Assembly (NCBI GenBank): GCA_949752795.1
Contig: OX457072.1
Coordinates: 868,001-932,000 of the forward strand
From: Hyperoodon ampullatus
Taxonomy: Eukaryota; Chordata; Mammalia; Artiodactyla; Ziphiidae
Length of the DNA: 64,000 nucleotides
Direction: 5' to 3'
This document shows, piece after piece, positions 1-10,400 of the stretch (position 1 is its first letter; the number at the start of each line of letters is the position of its first letter). Under the pieces are notes generated by a model, which saw nothing but the letters and a program-made list of their open reading frames with translations, did not search any database and had not been told where the DNA came from. The translations under genes were made by a program, and so were the position numbers.

Positions 1-14
1 ACAAGCTCCAAGGA

Positions 15-152
15 CACACTGCACAACAATATGGGGAATACAGCCAGTATTTTATAATAACTGTACGTGGAGTAAAATCTTTAAAAGCTGTGAATCACTG
101 TCTTGTACAGCGGTAACTTACATAGCGCTGTACGTCAACTACACGCCGATGA
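15..152 (+). mobile_element. L1 3' end fragment
   Basis: This segment resembles the 3' untranslated end of mammalian L1 elements common in cetartiodactyls. It shows the order 'ataactgtacgtggagtaaa', 'ctttaaaagctgtgaatcac', 'cttgtacagcggtaacttac', then 'gctgtacgtcaactacac', which matches the usual L1 tail apart from scattered substitutions. The expected final AATAAA and poly(A) are missing, so the 3' end is truncated or eroded. The fragment is non-coding and inert. It may extend left beyond the window. The assignment rests on pattern memory; the subfamily is not determined. Confidence 0.55.
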
Positions 153-160
153 GAACAACC

Positions 161-2550
161 CTCACCCTCTAGCTCCTCGGCCTTGGAAGGGTGTAGACTC
201 CAGGCTTCACGGGAGGAACGTCGCCATGTAAATGGGAGACGCACGGCCGAGGAGACTCCCAGATGAAAGGACGGCGAAACAGGAAATTCTAGCGCAAAAC
301 TCTGTTCTCAAGCCCCATTGAAGGAAAACAGCCCAGTTAATGAGAGAGCTGAGCCTGCTTCATCCTGTATTTATCTTGGCCAGACACCAGTCCTCTTCTC
401 TGCAGAGATCGGAGGAATCTGGGGAACTCCAGTTACAGGCTGAGGCCCCGTCGGATGGCCGAGGCCACGCTGGGCCCAGCCTCTGTTCACAGTTCATGAA
501 ACAATTTCTTCCACATTCAATATTTTCATTTCGTGGTCCTTGAAAATGAAGTATGTTTTAATATAATTCTAGGCCTCAAATTCAACAGATATGTTCTCAG
601 TCTACAACGAAGGCATTGGCTTCTCTGTGGAGCTGGTTGTAAGCAAGCATGTCCTTTACTGCACTTTAAAACATACGACTTCTCTCTACCGAAGGGTGGC
701 CAGTAAGCCCTCACTCCCGGTGGTTCACTGAGCTGTCTTATTTACCACGATGTCAAAGTGCTCAGAAGTACCACGTTGGACCAAAGGAAGAAGAAACAAC
801 ATTGTATCTTCGAAAAGTTTTTATATGCGATGAAACGTCGGTCCACATCTCAAGCCTCCTGAAGTGCAGGTAGCAAACCGCATTCCTGCGATCCTGTGAT
901 AAATGGGGCTGTGAGTTAGGGAACAAAAGAATTTTCCTGAAGTCACATAATGGGAGCTCTGCCACTAGAATTTCCTGTTTCATTTCACATATTTCAAGCC
1001 CAAGGGGAGAGCCAATCCCCCAGCACACAGATGACTTGTGCAGAGGAAATTTTGTCTATAAATACGATCCTTTAGGGTTTTCCTCTCAGTTCTTGGTTTC
1101 TGCGTTTTTGTTACCAAACAATATAGAGATCAGTGGACAGAAAGTGTTGGTGACAAGAAGGCTGATTTTGGTCATGTGACGCAGCCCTGCACGGGCCCAG
1201 GCTGCCTGAGGACGAAGGCCAGCTCGCAGGAACGTATGAATGTCCACAACACCACGCCCGGGGCGTCAGTGCGGGGCGCCGTCCTCTGACACTGGTGACA
1301 GCAGCATGTCAGGGGAGGCCCTGGGAGGTTGACGCCACAGAGGCAGTGGGGGACGAGCTGAACAGGGCACATGGTGCTCGTGCTCACGGGGCAGCCCGGG
1401 TGCCCCTGCCGTCCCTGTGTCCTTCGTGTCCCGGGGATGCTGGGCCCATCCTGCTTCCGTCCCAGCCTTCGTCCCCTCGCGAGCGCAGAAGGAGGGGTTA
1501 GCGATGACGGGGCAGAGAGCCAGCCCGGCCCCAGGGAGGCCCCTGCAGGACCGGAGGGTTGGGCAGGCCGGGTGGGTGTCCTGCAGAGGCGCTGGACAGT
1601 GGGCAGGCCGGGTGTGTGCCCAGGCGACCTGCTGGGGAAGCCGGGGTGCCCCAGCACTGTGGGTACTGGCCCCAATCCCCCAACTCAGAGCGAGGCCCTG
1701 GCTACCGGGGGCTGGCAGGACACAGTGCAGCATTCTGGGGAGAGTTCGGGTTTGGACTTTGGCCGCTTTCAATCTGGTCTCTGCTGTGGCAGTCTGTCCG
1801 GGTCTCCTTTGTAAATGGGGCTGACAGTGATGACCCCACGGGGTCGCTTGGACATGAAAGAGATGTGGGAAAGCCCAGCTTGCACAAGCGTCCTGTGAAC
1901 ACTGTACCCTCCCCATGGTTGGGGTGGGGTCTGCCGGTGCTTGGCGAGGGTCTTGGCCTAGGGGGGACCAGAGTCCAGCAGGGCTGGGGGGTCAGGACCG
2001 ACGTGGCCCGCGGGTGGTCCTTCCCGCCCTGACCTCCTTGCTAACCCTGCAAGGCCAGCATGGTCCTCGGGACCCGTGTGGAGGCTGTCCTGATGTGGGA
2101 GGGCATGGCTGGCAGCAAATGCTGGTCTGGGGGCCGTGCGGTTAGTGCTGAGTGTGGAGTTGGGACCCTCCTGGGAACCGAAGGGCCCACGATCGGGAGG
2201 GGAGGGGAGGGTCCTGTCAGCCTCCCTTCTCGGTGCCTGGAAATGCTCAGAGGGGCTGGTCTCTGGGTCCACAGCCCTGGGTTCCCATCACCTCGTAGCG
2301 TCGTCTTTGGTGCAGACTCTCCCTGGAAGCGCGCGACCCTTTTAAATGTCGTGTGCGGTTTGTCCAGAGATGGGCTGCGCAACGCCCTTTCCAGCTAATG
2401 ACGAGGTTGAAGATGCCATCGCACGGCACGAGGACACATCTGCTCGGCCCGCAGGGCACGGCCTTCACCTGCAGCCCCGAGCGAGGGGAAGGTGGGGGCC
2501 GGCTGCTCCCTCGCTTGTCACACCTCCTGTCTGTGCCCGTACGGCCCTCC
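161..2550. other. Unique non-coding DNA, no gene seen
   Basis: I see no supportable gene or RNA. The sequence is moderately GC-rich, rising strongly between about 1.2 and 2.5 kb. Several open frames of 100-216 codons overlap on both strands between 1.17 and 2.4 kb, but none shows a known domain, and they follow from high GC content. A 14-base motif (gggcaggccgggtg) occurs twice, at about 1,561 and 1,601, which suggests a small degenerate tandem repeat. Confidence 0.6.
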
Positions 2551-2554
2551 CCCT

Positions 2555-2712
2555 CCCCGTAGGGTCTGCTACGTGCGTGTTTACTGTCTCCCCACCTCCA
2601 CTGGGGCGCAAGCTCCGTCCCACAACGTAAGAGGCATTTTCTGTTGTAGCCAATGCTCAGACAGGTACCCTGTCCAAAGTAGGAGCTCGACAAACATGTG
2701 CTGAATTTAAGT
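2555..2712 (+). mobile_element. L2 LINE 3' end fragment
   Basis: The segment has the layout of the L2 3' terminus: a 'tttactgtctccccacctcc' stretch, then an 'aagctccgtcc' block corresponding to the usual 'aagctccatgagggcaggga', then 'taggagctcgacaaacatgt' and 'gctgaat', corresponding to the 'taggcgctcaataaatgttt...gaatgaa' end. L2 is an ancient CR1-like LINE that is inactive in placental mammals. The copy is short and diverged. Nothing suggests later co-option. Confidence 0.5.
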
Positions 2713-4420
2713 GGTTTGTGATGATCACTAGACACACAGAGGTGAAGTGCAGCAAGGCATTGGTCACCTAGGTGTCTAGGTTCAGGAACAAGAGTCCTCC
2801 GGAAGAGGCCTCTGAATCTAGAAGTGAAAAGTGCTCAGTGTCTGAAGTTCAGGAAGAAGCTCTGTGCACGTGAAGCTTGACAGCGGGCGACTGGCTTCCA
2901 GGGGCAGGAACGTGCTGCAGCAGGTGTTGGGTCTGCTCCAGGTGGGGGTCAAGTCGGCAGAGGGGTCTCCAAAACACACAGGATTGGGGGGTGACTTCAG
3001 CTTGTGCCCTGGGCTCCTGGGTGGGAGGCCCGGCTGGACAGGACGTGAGGGTTGGCTTCCTGCCCCTCCCCCGGGGGCTGCTCAGCTGTTGCATTTTGTC
3101 CTGAAGAGGAAAAGTGGTGCTGCCTTCAAAGTCCCACAGGAATATATTTCTGTTTTAATGTTTTAATATTACACTTTCACTAAGTTCCTTAGACAGCTCG
3201 CGTGGATTATTTCCTGCTTATAGACGATTGCATTAGGAATATGGCTGCCTTTCCAAGAGAGACCCACACATTTTTATCTTGTCACAAGGCTCTGAGTGTC
3301 TGGCGCGCACGTGGCTGCTCTTATTTTTAAGTGCTTTTTTGTGAGAACACGAAGAGCAGTGTTCCCTGGAGAACAGGATGTTGCGGAGCCCGCTTCTACC
3401 GCGTTAGCTAACGCTGCACTTGCAGACCTCGTAAGAGAGTCATCAGAAGGTGTTGGGAGCTTCAGACACCTACGTGATTCTGCTTTATTTCTGGTGACAG
3501 AGCAAAGTCGGAAACGCAGGTGACATTGGAGGAGACGGCCGAGGTAGGTCACGTGCCATCGTGGGCCGGGTGACGGCTCTGACCCGGTGCAGACAGGTTA
3601 GTTCCGGGGTGTCTCCTAACCGTGCCGCCCTGGTTTCCACATTTGTGACCCAGGGAAGCCGAGTGTCTGATTGTGACTCAGGGTGGCTGCAGTCAATCGA
3701 GGGGCTGGACGGAGAGACCCGGGACCGACCCGTGTGACAGTTACTCACATTTGTTCCTGGATTTTGACGCAAAGCATGTCCTCCCCTTTGATGCAATTGT
3801 GGCCACAACCCCGAGGGGCCCGCATCTCACTTCCAAGGCCAACTTGGTGGGAAGTGGATTTGGAACCCGCCCCTCAGAGCCCCTTTGAATCCTTCTTTCT
3901 CAAAACACAGGCTTAAGGCACAAATTAAACGTGGTGCGGCCCAGGGCTGTCCCCTCAGAAGGAAATAAATGCGCTCTTCATCAGAAGATGGCAAAACCTA
4001 GGCTTCCTAGCACTCAGACGACATCCCGGAGGTCGCGCATCCCGGCTAGGACACGTCGGCACGCGGGGCGGGCTCCTCCGAGGGAGGGACGGGCTTTGCC
4101 GGCCTCTTGCCCACCCCAGGCCTCACGGTGCGTCCAGGGAGCAGCCCCGACCCGACGGTGGACCCGCGAGAGGGACGTCCTGTTTTCTCCCATGATGCAC
4201 GTCTCCGTCTGGCTGATCTCTCAGCCGACTACGCAGGTTCACAGAGAGGGAACCAGATGGAACCTTCCTGATTTAACTGTGGAGCAAGCGTGGCCTCACC
4301 TCCTCTTCCAGGGAGCCCGTCCAGCACGGGGCTGACGGAGGAGAGACGCCGGCCTGGCTGAGGTCCCGCTCCCCGCACCCTGGGTGGCGCTGTCCTTCAG
4401 TCCCCTGGTCTGTGACAGGC
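2713..4420. other. Unique non-coding DNA, no gene seen
   Basis: No gene, tandem array or clear transposon is recognisable here. Base composition varies, with AT-richer patches near 3.13-3.35 kb. Open frames do not exceed about 134 codons (3,931-4,335, plus strand) and carry no recognisable domain. Confidence 0.55.
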
Positions 4421-4429
4421 CGTCAGGCA

Positions 4430-4585
4430 GGTGCGGGGCTGGTGAGTCTGGGGCATGCGGCACGTGCTCCGTTAACCTGGGCGGGTCACAGGCGAGGAAA
4501 GGGCTCAGGATGCGAAATGATGGCCAGAATCACAGACTGGGCAGCTGGGCCCCCGTCCTCGTCCTAAACGCGGTGCCAGGCTCCC
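4430..4585 (-). mobile_element. Possible MIR SINE fragment
   Basis: The order 'ggtcacaggcgaggaaaggg', 'ctcaggatgc', then 'aatcacagactgggcagctg' loosely follows the antisense MIR pattern (fraction to be saved, 'gaggaaactgaggc', 'ggtcacacagctagtaagtg'). Several internal blocks are missing or diverged, so chance resemblance is possible. MIR is a tRNA-derived SINE that spread before the placental radiation. Confidence 0.3.
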
Positions 4586-5650
4586 GGCAGGACCTTGACG
4601 CTGCGAGCAGGACCCACGGTCGCCATGTCAGGCCTGTCGTTCATTCCGGCCTCAGTCCTGGAGTCTTTGCAGCTGAGCCAGAGTCAAAGGCAGACACAGA
4701 TGGACGTGGTAAGGGGGGAAATGCCTCCCTTTGTACCCCATATAAAACTCACCAAGATAAAACACGTTTATTAAAATCACATGTCTATATCTCTCACTAA
4801 GCACTAACTCACTCTGAGGGTGAGTTCACAGTTCCTCGGGCTCGTGTCTGGAGGGTCTGGGCCCCTGCCCCACCCCTCGAGGTGCACGGGGCTCCCGTCC
4901 GGGTCAGCGGGCCCGGCAGCTGTTTTCTCAGCCCCGAAGTCGTAGCCTCCACGCCGGTCTCTCCCCGCTGGAAGCTATGAGGTCGGGGAAGGTCAAGGTG
5001 GGGCTCGGCCCTGTGCTGGGAGCGCCCTGGCCTCCGCCCACCAGGTGCCGGCAGTATCCCCAGGCCTGGCGGGGACAAAATGTGTCCAGACTTTGCTAAG
5101 ATTCCCGGGGCAAAGTCACCCAGAACTGAGAGCCCTGTGTTCAGAGTTTGGGGTCCCTGGCCTTTCCAGGGAGATTGGGGCGGAGGCCCAGCCTGGTGTG
5201 CAGGTGTGGGGAGCGTACAAGCGTGTATTTCAACACAAACAGAACCCACAGTGCCGCATTGCCTGCACAGTTGTTCACGTTGTCTGGAACACGGCTAATG
5301 TAGTGGGTTTGCAGTGATCTTGCCCATCCACGGGCGTGTGGGACGCTGTTCTCAGTTTTGTGTGTAAACGCATCTAGTCCTTAGCCGTGTCACCACCACC
5401 TCTCTAGAAAGAAGCTTTGCAGAAGAGGAGGATGACGGGTGTGGAGGAGGCCGTGTCCCTCACGGCCCCCAGCGCCCTGGTGTGGTTTCCCTGCAGCCTG
5501 GGGCATGTCTGCAGGGCTGGGCCCACCTCCCTCCCCGGCTCCCGGGCACAAACAGGACGAAGAATGGGCACGAGGTGGGAAGAGGAGGAGGACAGGTACT
5601 CCCAGAATCAAAGCGCCGCCCGGGGTCCCTGTGCCAGCGCCAGGTCTCTG
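4586..5650. other. Unique non-coding DNA, no gene seen
   Basis: I see nothing assignable. An open frame of 146 codons on the minus strand (4,809-5,249) is proline/glycine-rich, overlaps plus-strand frames and has no domain. The stretch grades into the GT-rich tract at its right edge. Confidence 0.5.
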
Positions 5651-6035
5651 GTATGTGTGTCCCTGTGTGTCTGTGTCCATGTGTGTGCATGTGTGTCTAT
5701 GTGTCTGTGTTGATATGTGTGTGTGTCTGTGTGTGCGTCTGTGTCCGTGTGTGTCTGTGTGTCTCTCTCAGTGTGTGTGTGTGTCCATGTGTGTCTGTGT
5801 CCATGTGTGTGCATGTGTGTCTATGTGTCTGTGTTGATGTGTGTGTGTGTCTGTGTGTGCGTGTCTGTGTCCGTGTGTGTCTGTGTGTCTCTCTCAGTGT
5901 GTGTGTGTGTGTCTGTGTGTCCTTGTGTGTAGGTCTGTGTGTGTGTCCATGTGTGTCTGTGTGTATATGTGTGTGTGTGTGTGTCTGTCTCTCTGTGGGT
6001 CCATGTGTGTGTGTACACGCGTGTGCATGGTTTGG
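5651..6035. repeat. GT-rich tract with a 124-126 bp tandem duplication
   Basis: This is an impure (GT)n tract interrupted by CC, CA and CTCTCTCA blocks. It contains two long copies of the same pattern. The landmark 'ctgtgtccat' is at 5,671 and 5,795 (124 bp apart), 'gttgat' recurs 124 bp apart (near 5,709 and 5,833), and 'gtctctctca' is at 5,761 and 5,887 (126 bp apart, two bases gained). The unit is therefore a 124-126 bp tandem duplication built from dinucleotide repeats. Alternating purine-pyrimidine DNA of this kind can adopt Z-form. The 223-codon open frame through it is a by-product of the repeat. Confidence 0.9.
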
Positions 6036-8462
6036 ACCTGGCTGTGTAGGTTCCGGGCAGGCCTTCCCGTGCCCTCTGGGACCCAGAACAGAAAAGTGCC
6101 GCTGGGGGACAGAGCTGCTTCGTGGAGCTCGTTTCAACTGGGTTTTGTTTTGAATCCACAAGTTCACTCACATCCAATGACAGCAAGTTCCTAGATTGTG
6201 ATGTCATGCGGATTGAAACCAAAGGGCTGGAGAGGATGCTTTCTGCCAGATGTGCTCCTGGCTGCAGGAGGCCCCTCCCCAGCTTCTTGGCTTTGCTCTT
6301 GGGCAGGGCTCCGGCTGCACTTAGAGCCTCACTTCCCTGGACGGGTTCTTCCCTATTTGACGGCCCTCCAGCCCAAGGCAGCCCTTGGTGACTACTCACA
6401 CGGATAGCATCAATTTATTGTCACACTGAAAAGGGAATGTGTCCTTCCAGGTCTAGAGACACCTACATCGTCTGGGGCGGGTGGGGGGACGATGTGGGGA
6501 GCTGGTAGAGCAGGAGCTCAGGGACGTGGCTCATCGCTTATGGTTTTAAAGTCTTCCTCAGCCCGCAGGGGCAGGCCCCCCACCCCGCCGCCGGCCCCGG
6601 CACTGACATCCCCTGGCCCCTCAGCTGACTGCCGGCCTCTTCTTGTCACCGTGGATGGGGCTGTACTTCAGTGGCCCAGTGTCAGCATCCTTCATTTAGG
6701 CAGCTATAGGAAGGATGTGCTCGAGGCCAGTTTACGGCTGGGGTGGGGGCACTGTGGGCCTCAGGCCATTTTGCTACAAGAAGGGGACTTCGAACCCCGA
6801 GGACGGGAGGGTGTGCGCCCCGCACCCCCGAGTCCACGGCTAGCCTGGACGTCCATGCTGCGCTCTGCGGACAGCACCACCCCCTCTCGGGCCTGCCTTG
6901 GGACCACGGTCACATCTGATTTCCAGTGCGGAGTATTTTACGGCCAGAGAAAACCAGAGCCCGCCTCCCCCTGGTGTGATTCCCAAAGAACACCAATGTG
7001 TGGGTGTGTGAGCTCAACCACCAGACACACGGGGTGGGATTGCATGATCCCATTAAAATACCAACAGAGAAGTGGTTTAAGAGTCAGACCCACTTCACGG
7101 GTGTCTCAGGGTGGCACCGGTGAGCTGAGCTCCCGGGAGACCCAGCTGCACTCGCTCTCCGCACGCGGGGCCTCGCTGCCCGGAACCCCCGGCCGGCTGG
7201 TCCCCTGCTCGCAGGGACCGTGGACGGCGTCCCTGTGCTTCTGCTCCGGTGCTGACCGTCTGCGCTAAACGGCTTGTCCTCCCGTTGTCACGTTTCAGAA
7301 CCTGACCTTCTCCTGGAAGACGGGACTTCTTGGGATCTGCCTGCACGTTCAGCTCTTGGATTGATGACGGACTCGATGACGTGCTGGTGAAAACCTGCTG
7401 AGAAAAGAACGAAGAGAGAAGCGAGGATGAGACCCTCCCGTGAGAGAGCGTCCTGACCGCTCCCGCCAGGGTCTCCGTGTGAAGAGCCGGGTTGTGATGA
7501 GCCCGAGCGACCCGGGCACAGCGGAGACGGGGGGACTTCCAGACACAAAACAGCACGATGGATGACGGTGCCGTGGTCCAATCAGAGCACATCTTCCGCC
7601 TCCTCCTCTTTCTCCCCGGCTCCTGTTTTCCGCTTCTTCCCGCAGGAAAGACGGCGCTCAGCCTTTCGAGAACTCAGCTTTATTAGCAGACAGCTCTTGC
7701 GCTCCTGCCCTGTAAGGTGCACACCACGTACTCCGTGGGAGGCTGAACACCTTACAATCTCAGGAAAGTTACATAAAGACTCGCGCCTCAAGCTGTGTGT
7801 CCACTCGCTCACTCACACCTCCGACGCCCGTGTCAGCCGCCCGCTGGGCCAGGAGCTGTCACAGGCCCCGAAGACACACAGCTCCATGATTCGGGGCTCT
7901 GGTAACCAGCCGTCTGTCCATTTTCCAGGCAGAAAGCCCTCTCCACCTGGGAGGCCGAGCAGAGTCCACGAGGGCTGTTTGCAGGTCTGGGCCCGTTAGG
8001 AAAGCAGCAAGGGATGGCAGGGGCCCGGGGAGGTGGGGGGCGGACGACCCTCAGCCGCAGCCCCCGGCCAGCAGGAGGGCAGGAGCCCGGCTCCGGGAGT
8101 GGGGCGGGTGGGGCATTCGGAAGGGCCCCCTGGTCAAGGTGGCAGGGTGACCGGCCTGGGGACGTATACCTGCCAGTGCAGCCCTGGCCTGGTGACCCCA
8201 GAGGCAGAGGGGCTGGGACCGGGCTGAGCGGACGTGCGATTGGAGGATGGAGAAGAAGCTGCAGGGGCGCCCAGGTGTTTCATTTGGCTGAGAAGAGACT
8301 GAAAATAGTGGGGAGACAAGAGGATGGAGAGATTCTGAGGGCAAAGCTCTTGAGTCTGAAGTGCCCTGAGACGTCGGGAGTCACGGCAGCTCAACGGGGC
8401 CGGAGTCCTGGGAGGGAAGGCGAGGGGAGACCAGCTGCTACCAACAAGTGGGCGTGGGCCAG
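6036..8462. other. GC-rich unique DNA, no gene seen
   Basis: No gene is supportable. The longest open frame, 258 codons on the plus strand (6,492-7,268), reads as compositionally arbitrary proline, arginine and serine-rich protein with no domain, and other frames overlap it on the minus strand. CpG dinucleotides are moderately frequent at 6.57-6.62 and 7.11-7.25 kb, which may mark a weak CpG-rich block. No transposon was recognised. Confidence 0.55.
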
Positions 8463-8536
8463 GGGTCCCTGGGGAGGCTGGGAGGTCCCTGGGGAGGCCG
8501 GGGTGGGGGGGTCCCTGAGGAGGCCATGGGTCACTG
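8463..8536. repeat. Short G-rich minisatellite
   Basis: The block 'ggtccctggggaggc' begins at about 8,464 and 8,483, with a variant 'ggtccctgaggaggc' at about 8,510 and a more diverged partner after it. The spacing is 19-27 bp. Runs of four to seven G on the plus strand give local G-quadruplex potential. Confidence 0.7.
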
Positions 8537-8675
8537 GGGAGGGTGATAGACTTGCTTTGATTTTAAGGTTTGCCTAGAATTTACCTACTGAGAACAGGGA
8601 GAAGTTTAAGCCTCCATCTAGGAGTCAGGATCCATAGAAGGACCACTGTCCAGGGCAAGATCTCAGAGAGGCTGC

Positions 8676-8950
8676 CCCCCCAGGACACAGAGTCCCCACC
8701 CCAGGACACAGAATCCACCCCAAAACAAAGTGCCCCCCAGGATACAGTCCCCCCAGGACACAGAGTTCCCCCCCAGGGCACAGAGTCCCCCTTCAGGGCA
8801 CAGAGTCCACCCCAAAAACAAAGTGCCCCCCAGGATACAGTCCCTCCAGGACACAGAGTCCCCCCCTTCCAGGGCACCGAGTCCCCCCAGGGCACAGAGT
8901 CCTCCTACCCTGGGCACAGAACCCCCCCAGGTCACAGAGTTCCCCCTGGA
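8676..8950. repeat. C-rich minisatellite with ~92-bp higher-order unit
   Basis: About a dozen copies of a roughly 18-22 bp unit of the form 'ccccaggacacagagtcc' are arranged head to tail. A distinctive variant block ('ccaccccaaaa' followed by 'caaagtgccccccaggatac') occurs twice, near 8,715 and 8,807. This shows a duplicated higher-order unit of about 92 bp. Frames through the array (for example 8,570-9,082, plus strand) give Pro-Gln-Asp-Thr-Glu-Ser type repeats that reflect the DNA repeat rather than a gene. Confidence 0.9.
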
Positions 8951-9089
8951 GCGGGGATCTGGCTGCAGGTGAGGCTGTGCTGGACAGGCCGTGGTGCTGA
9001 GGCTGCCGTGGCCCCACATGCCTCAACCGTGGGCAGGGCTGCCTCCCAGAGGTCTGTGATGGAAATCAGAGCAGACCCCTGAGAAGAGG

Positions 9090-9192
9090 AGGGAGTTAAC
9101 CGACTCTGAGCCTCGGGTCTGTGTCCTGGAGAGAGTAGTGTCAGTAGCTACTGGAGGGTCCAGTGGGCTGAGTGAGCTGAGTTTGGGAAGGA
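9090..9192 (+). mobile_element. Possible MIR SINE fragment
   Basis: The run 'ttaaccgactctgagcctcg' followed by 'agtagtgtcagtagctactg' and 'gagtgagctga' parallels the sense MIR order (ttaacctctctgagcctcag, a run of imperfect 'agtagtacctacct', then 'gattaaatgagtta'). It is short and eroded, so the call is tentative. Confidence 0.4.
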
Positions 9193-10400
9193 AGAGAATG
9201 CATTTGCTTGTCAAGGTCCTGCATTTGCAACGATGTCTCTTTGCACCTGAAATAAAGCACCTGGGGCCCCAGGAAATGTCAAGATCCCAGCTTTAGGTTT
9301 AAAGTCTTCAGTGTGAGCGGTTACACAAGATAATTGTGGAAGAGGACAGTTGAGGGGGGCAGAGACCAAGATCTTAGCCTCAGGGTCCGACCACCATCAG
9401 GCAGGAGGCGAGCGAGAACCTTTAAAGGAAGGGTTGGGCCCGCAGGAAGTGGCGTCGGGCAGAGACGGAGGTGGGGTGATGGCCAGCTCCACACACAGAG
9501 ACATAACAGCAGGCGGCACAGGCTTGCCAGCCAAAGTGCGGTGTTATGTTTGAGTCCTGACTTCGGAGGAGACACAATCATCCCCTGGGAACCCCGAGCT
9601 GTGGGTGAAGCCAGCCGAGCAGGCAGGGCAGACAGGGACCAGCTCACGGGATTCTCCCATGAGGCTGTCTGGTAACCTTTCCACCGATGGACGTCAAAGC
9701 TCTGTGTTAGGAAGGGAAAGTCCTGCTGCCTAAGGAGTTTTTACTCTTTTAGTTTCTATCTCAGATGAAGGCACAGATAGAAGCAAGTTCCTTTCTTTAA
9801 CTTCCGGGGTAATCTCGGGGTGCCCCGGACACACGCATGGAGGATGTTTTGAGCTGAGGGATAGGGCATGTTCTTGGTGATTCTATGAGAATTCTTCATC
9901 TCTTGTCTGGTTTAATGTTATTTTAAAATACTGTTTGTGTTTAATCATTTTTTTGAGATCTTGCTACCAGAGTTTAAAAATCTGCTGCTACAAGCCAAGA
10001 TAATTTGCTCGTATAATTGTTTTTGAAGCAGATCTTATGCAAGACATTTTGTGCTGGTAAAGCTGAGCTGTGCATCTGCTGACTTGTGGCCAGACACCAA
10101 GAAGGACCCCAGCTGATTAGCAAAGTTGCACCCTTGCCAGGGACTGGATCTGAGGCCCATGTGGCCGTCCTCATGACTCAGAGGAGGTGGGACTCAGCAC
10201 TCGTGGGCGGCAGGGCTGGCGGGGCGCCGGCTCTCTGCTGCTGAGATAAGCAGTTCCTCTCTGGCCGGCAACATGTGCCCCCAGTCCCCGGGAAGGGGGC
10301 CCAGCTTCCTCTCCAGCACCCCTCCTCCCTGGCCCACTTCGTGGAGGCTCTTCCCTGGAGGAAGCACCGTCCACCCTGGGCTTTTGCTGCAGCCTTACCA
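9193..10400. other. Unique non-coding DNA, no gene seen
   Basis: Nothing is assignable. A polymer-poor AT-richer patch lies at 9.88-10.05 kb. Open frames are at most about 113 codons. Confidence 0.5.

Noticed and set aside
5482..6153. Cys/Val-rich 223-codon frame resembling a metal-binding or keratin-associated protein
   Set aside because: Cysteine and valine come from TGT and GTG codons of the GT repeat.
6492..7268. 258-codon open frame, plus strand
   Set aside because: No domain, no conserved-looking blocks, overlapped on the minus strand near its 3' end.
8676..8950. CRISPR-like direct repeats
   Set aside because: The host is a mammal and the repeats are head-to-tail minisatellite units without unique spacers.
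8570..9082. Pro-Gln-Asp-Thr-Glu-Ser repeat protein
   Set aside because: Produced by the minisatellite; unit lengths are not consistently multiples of three and spurious frames also exist on the other strand.
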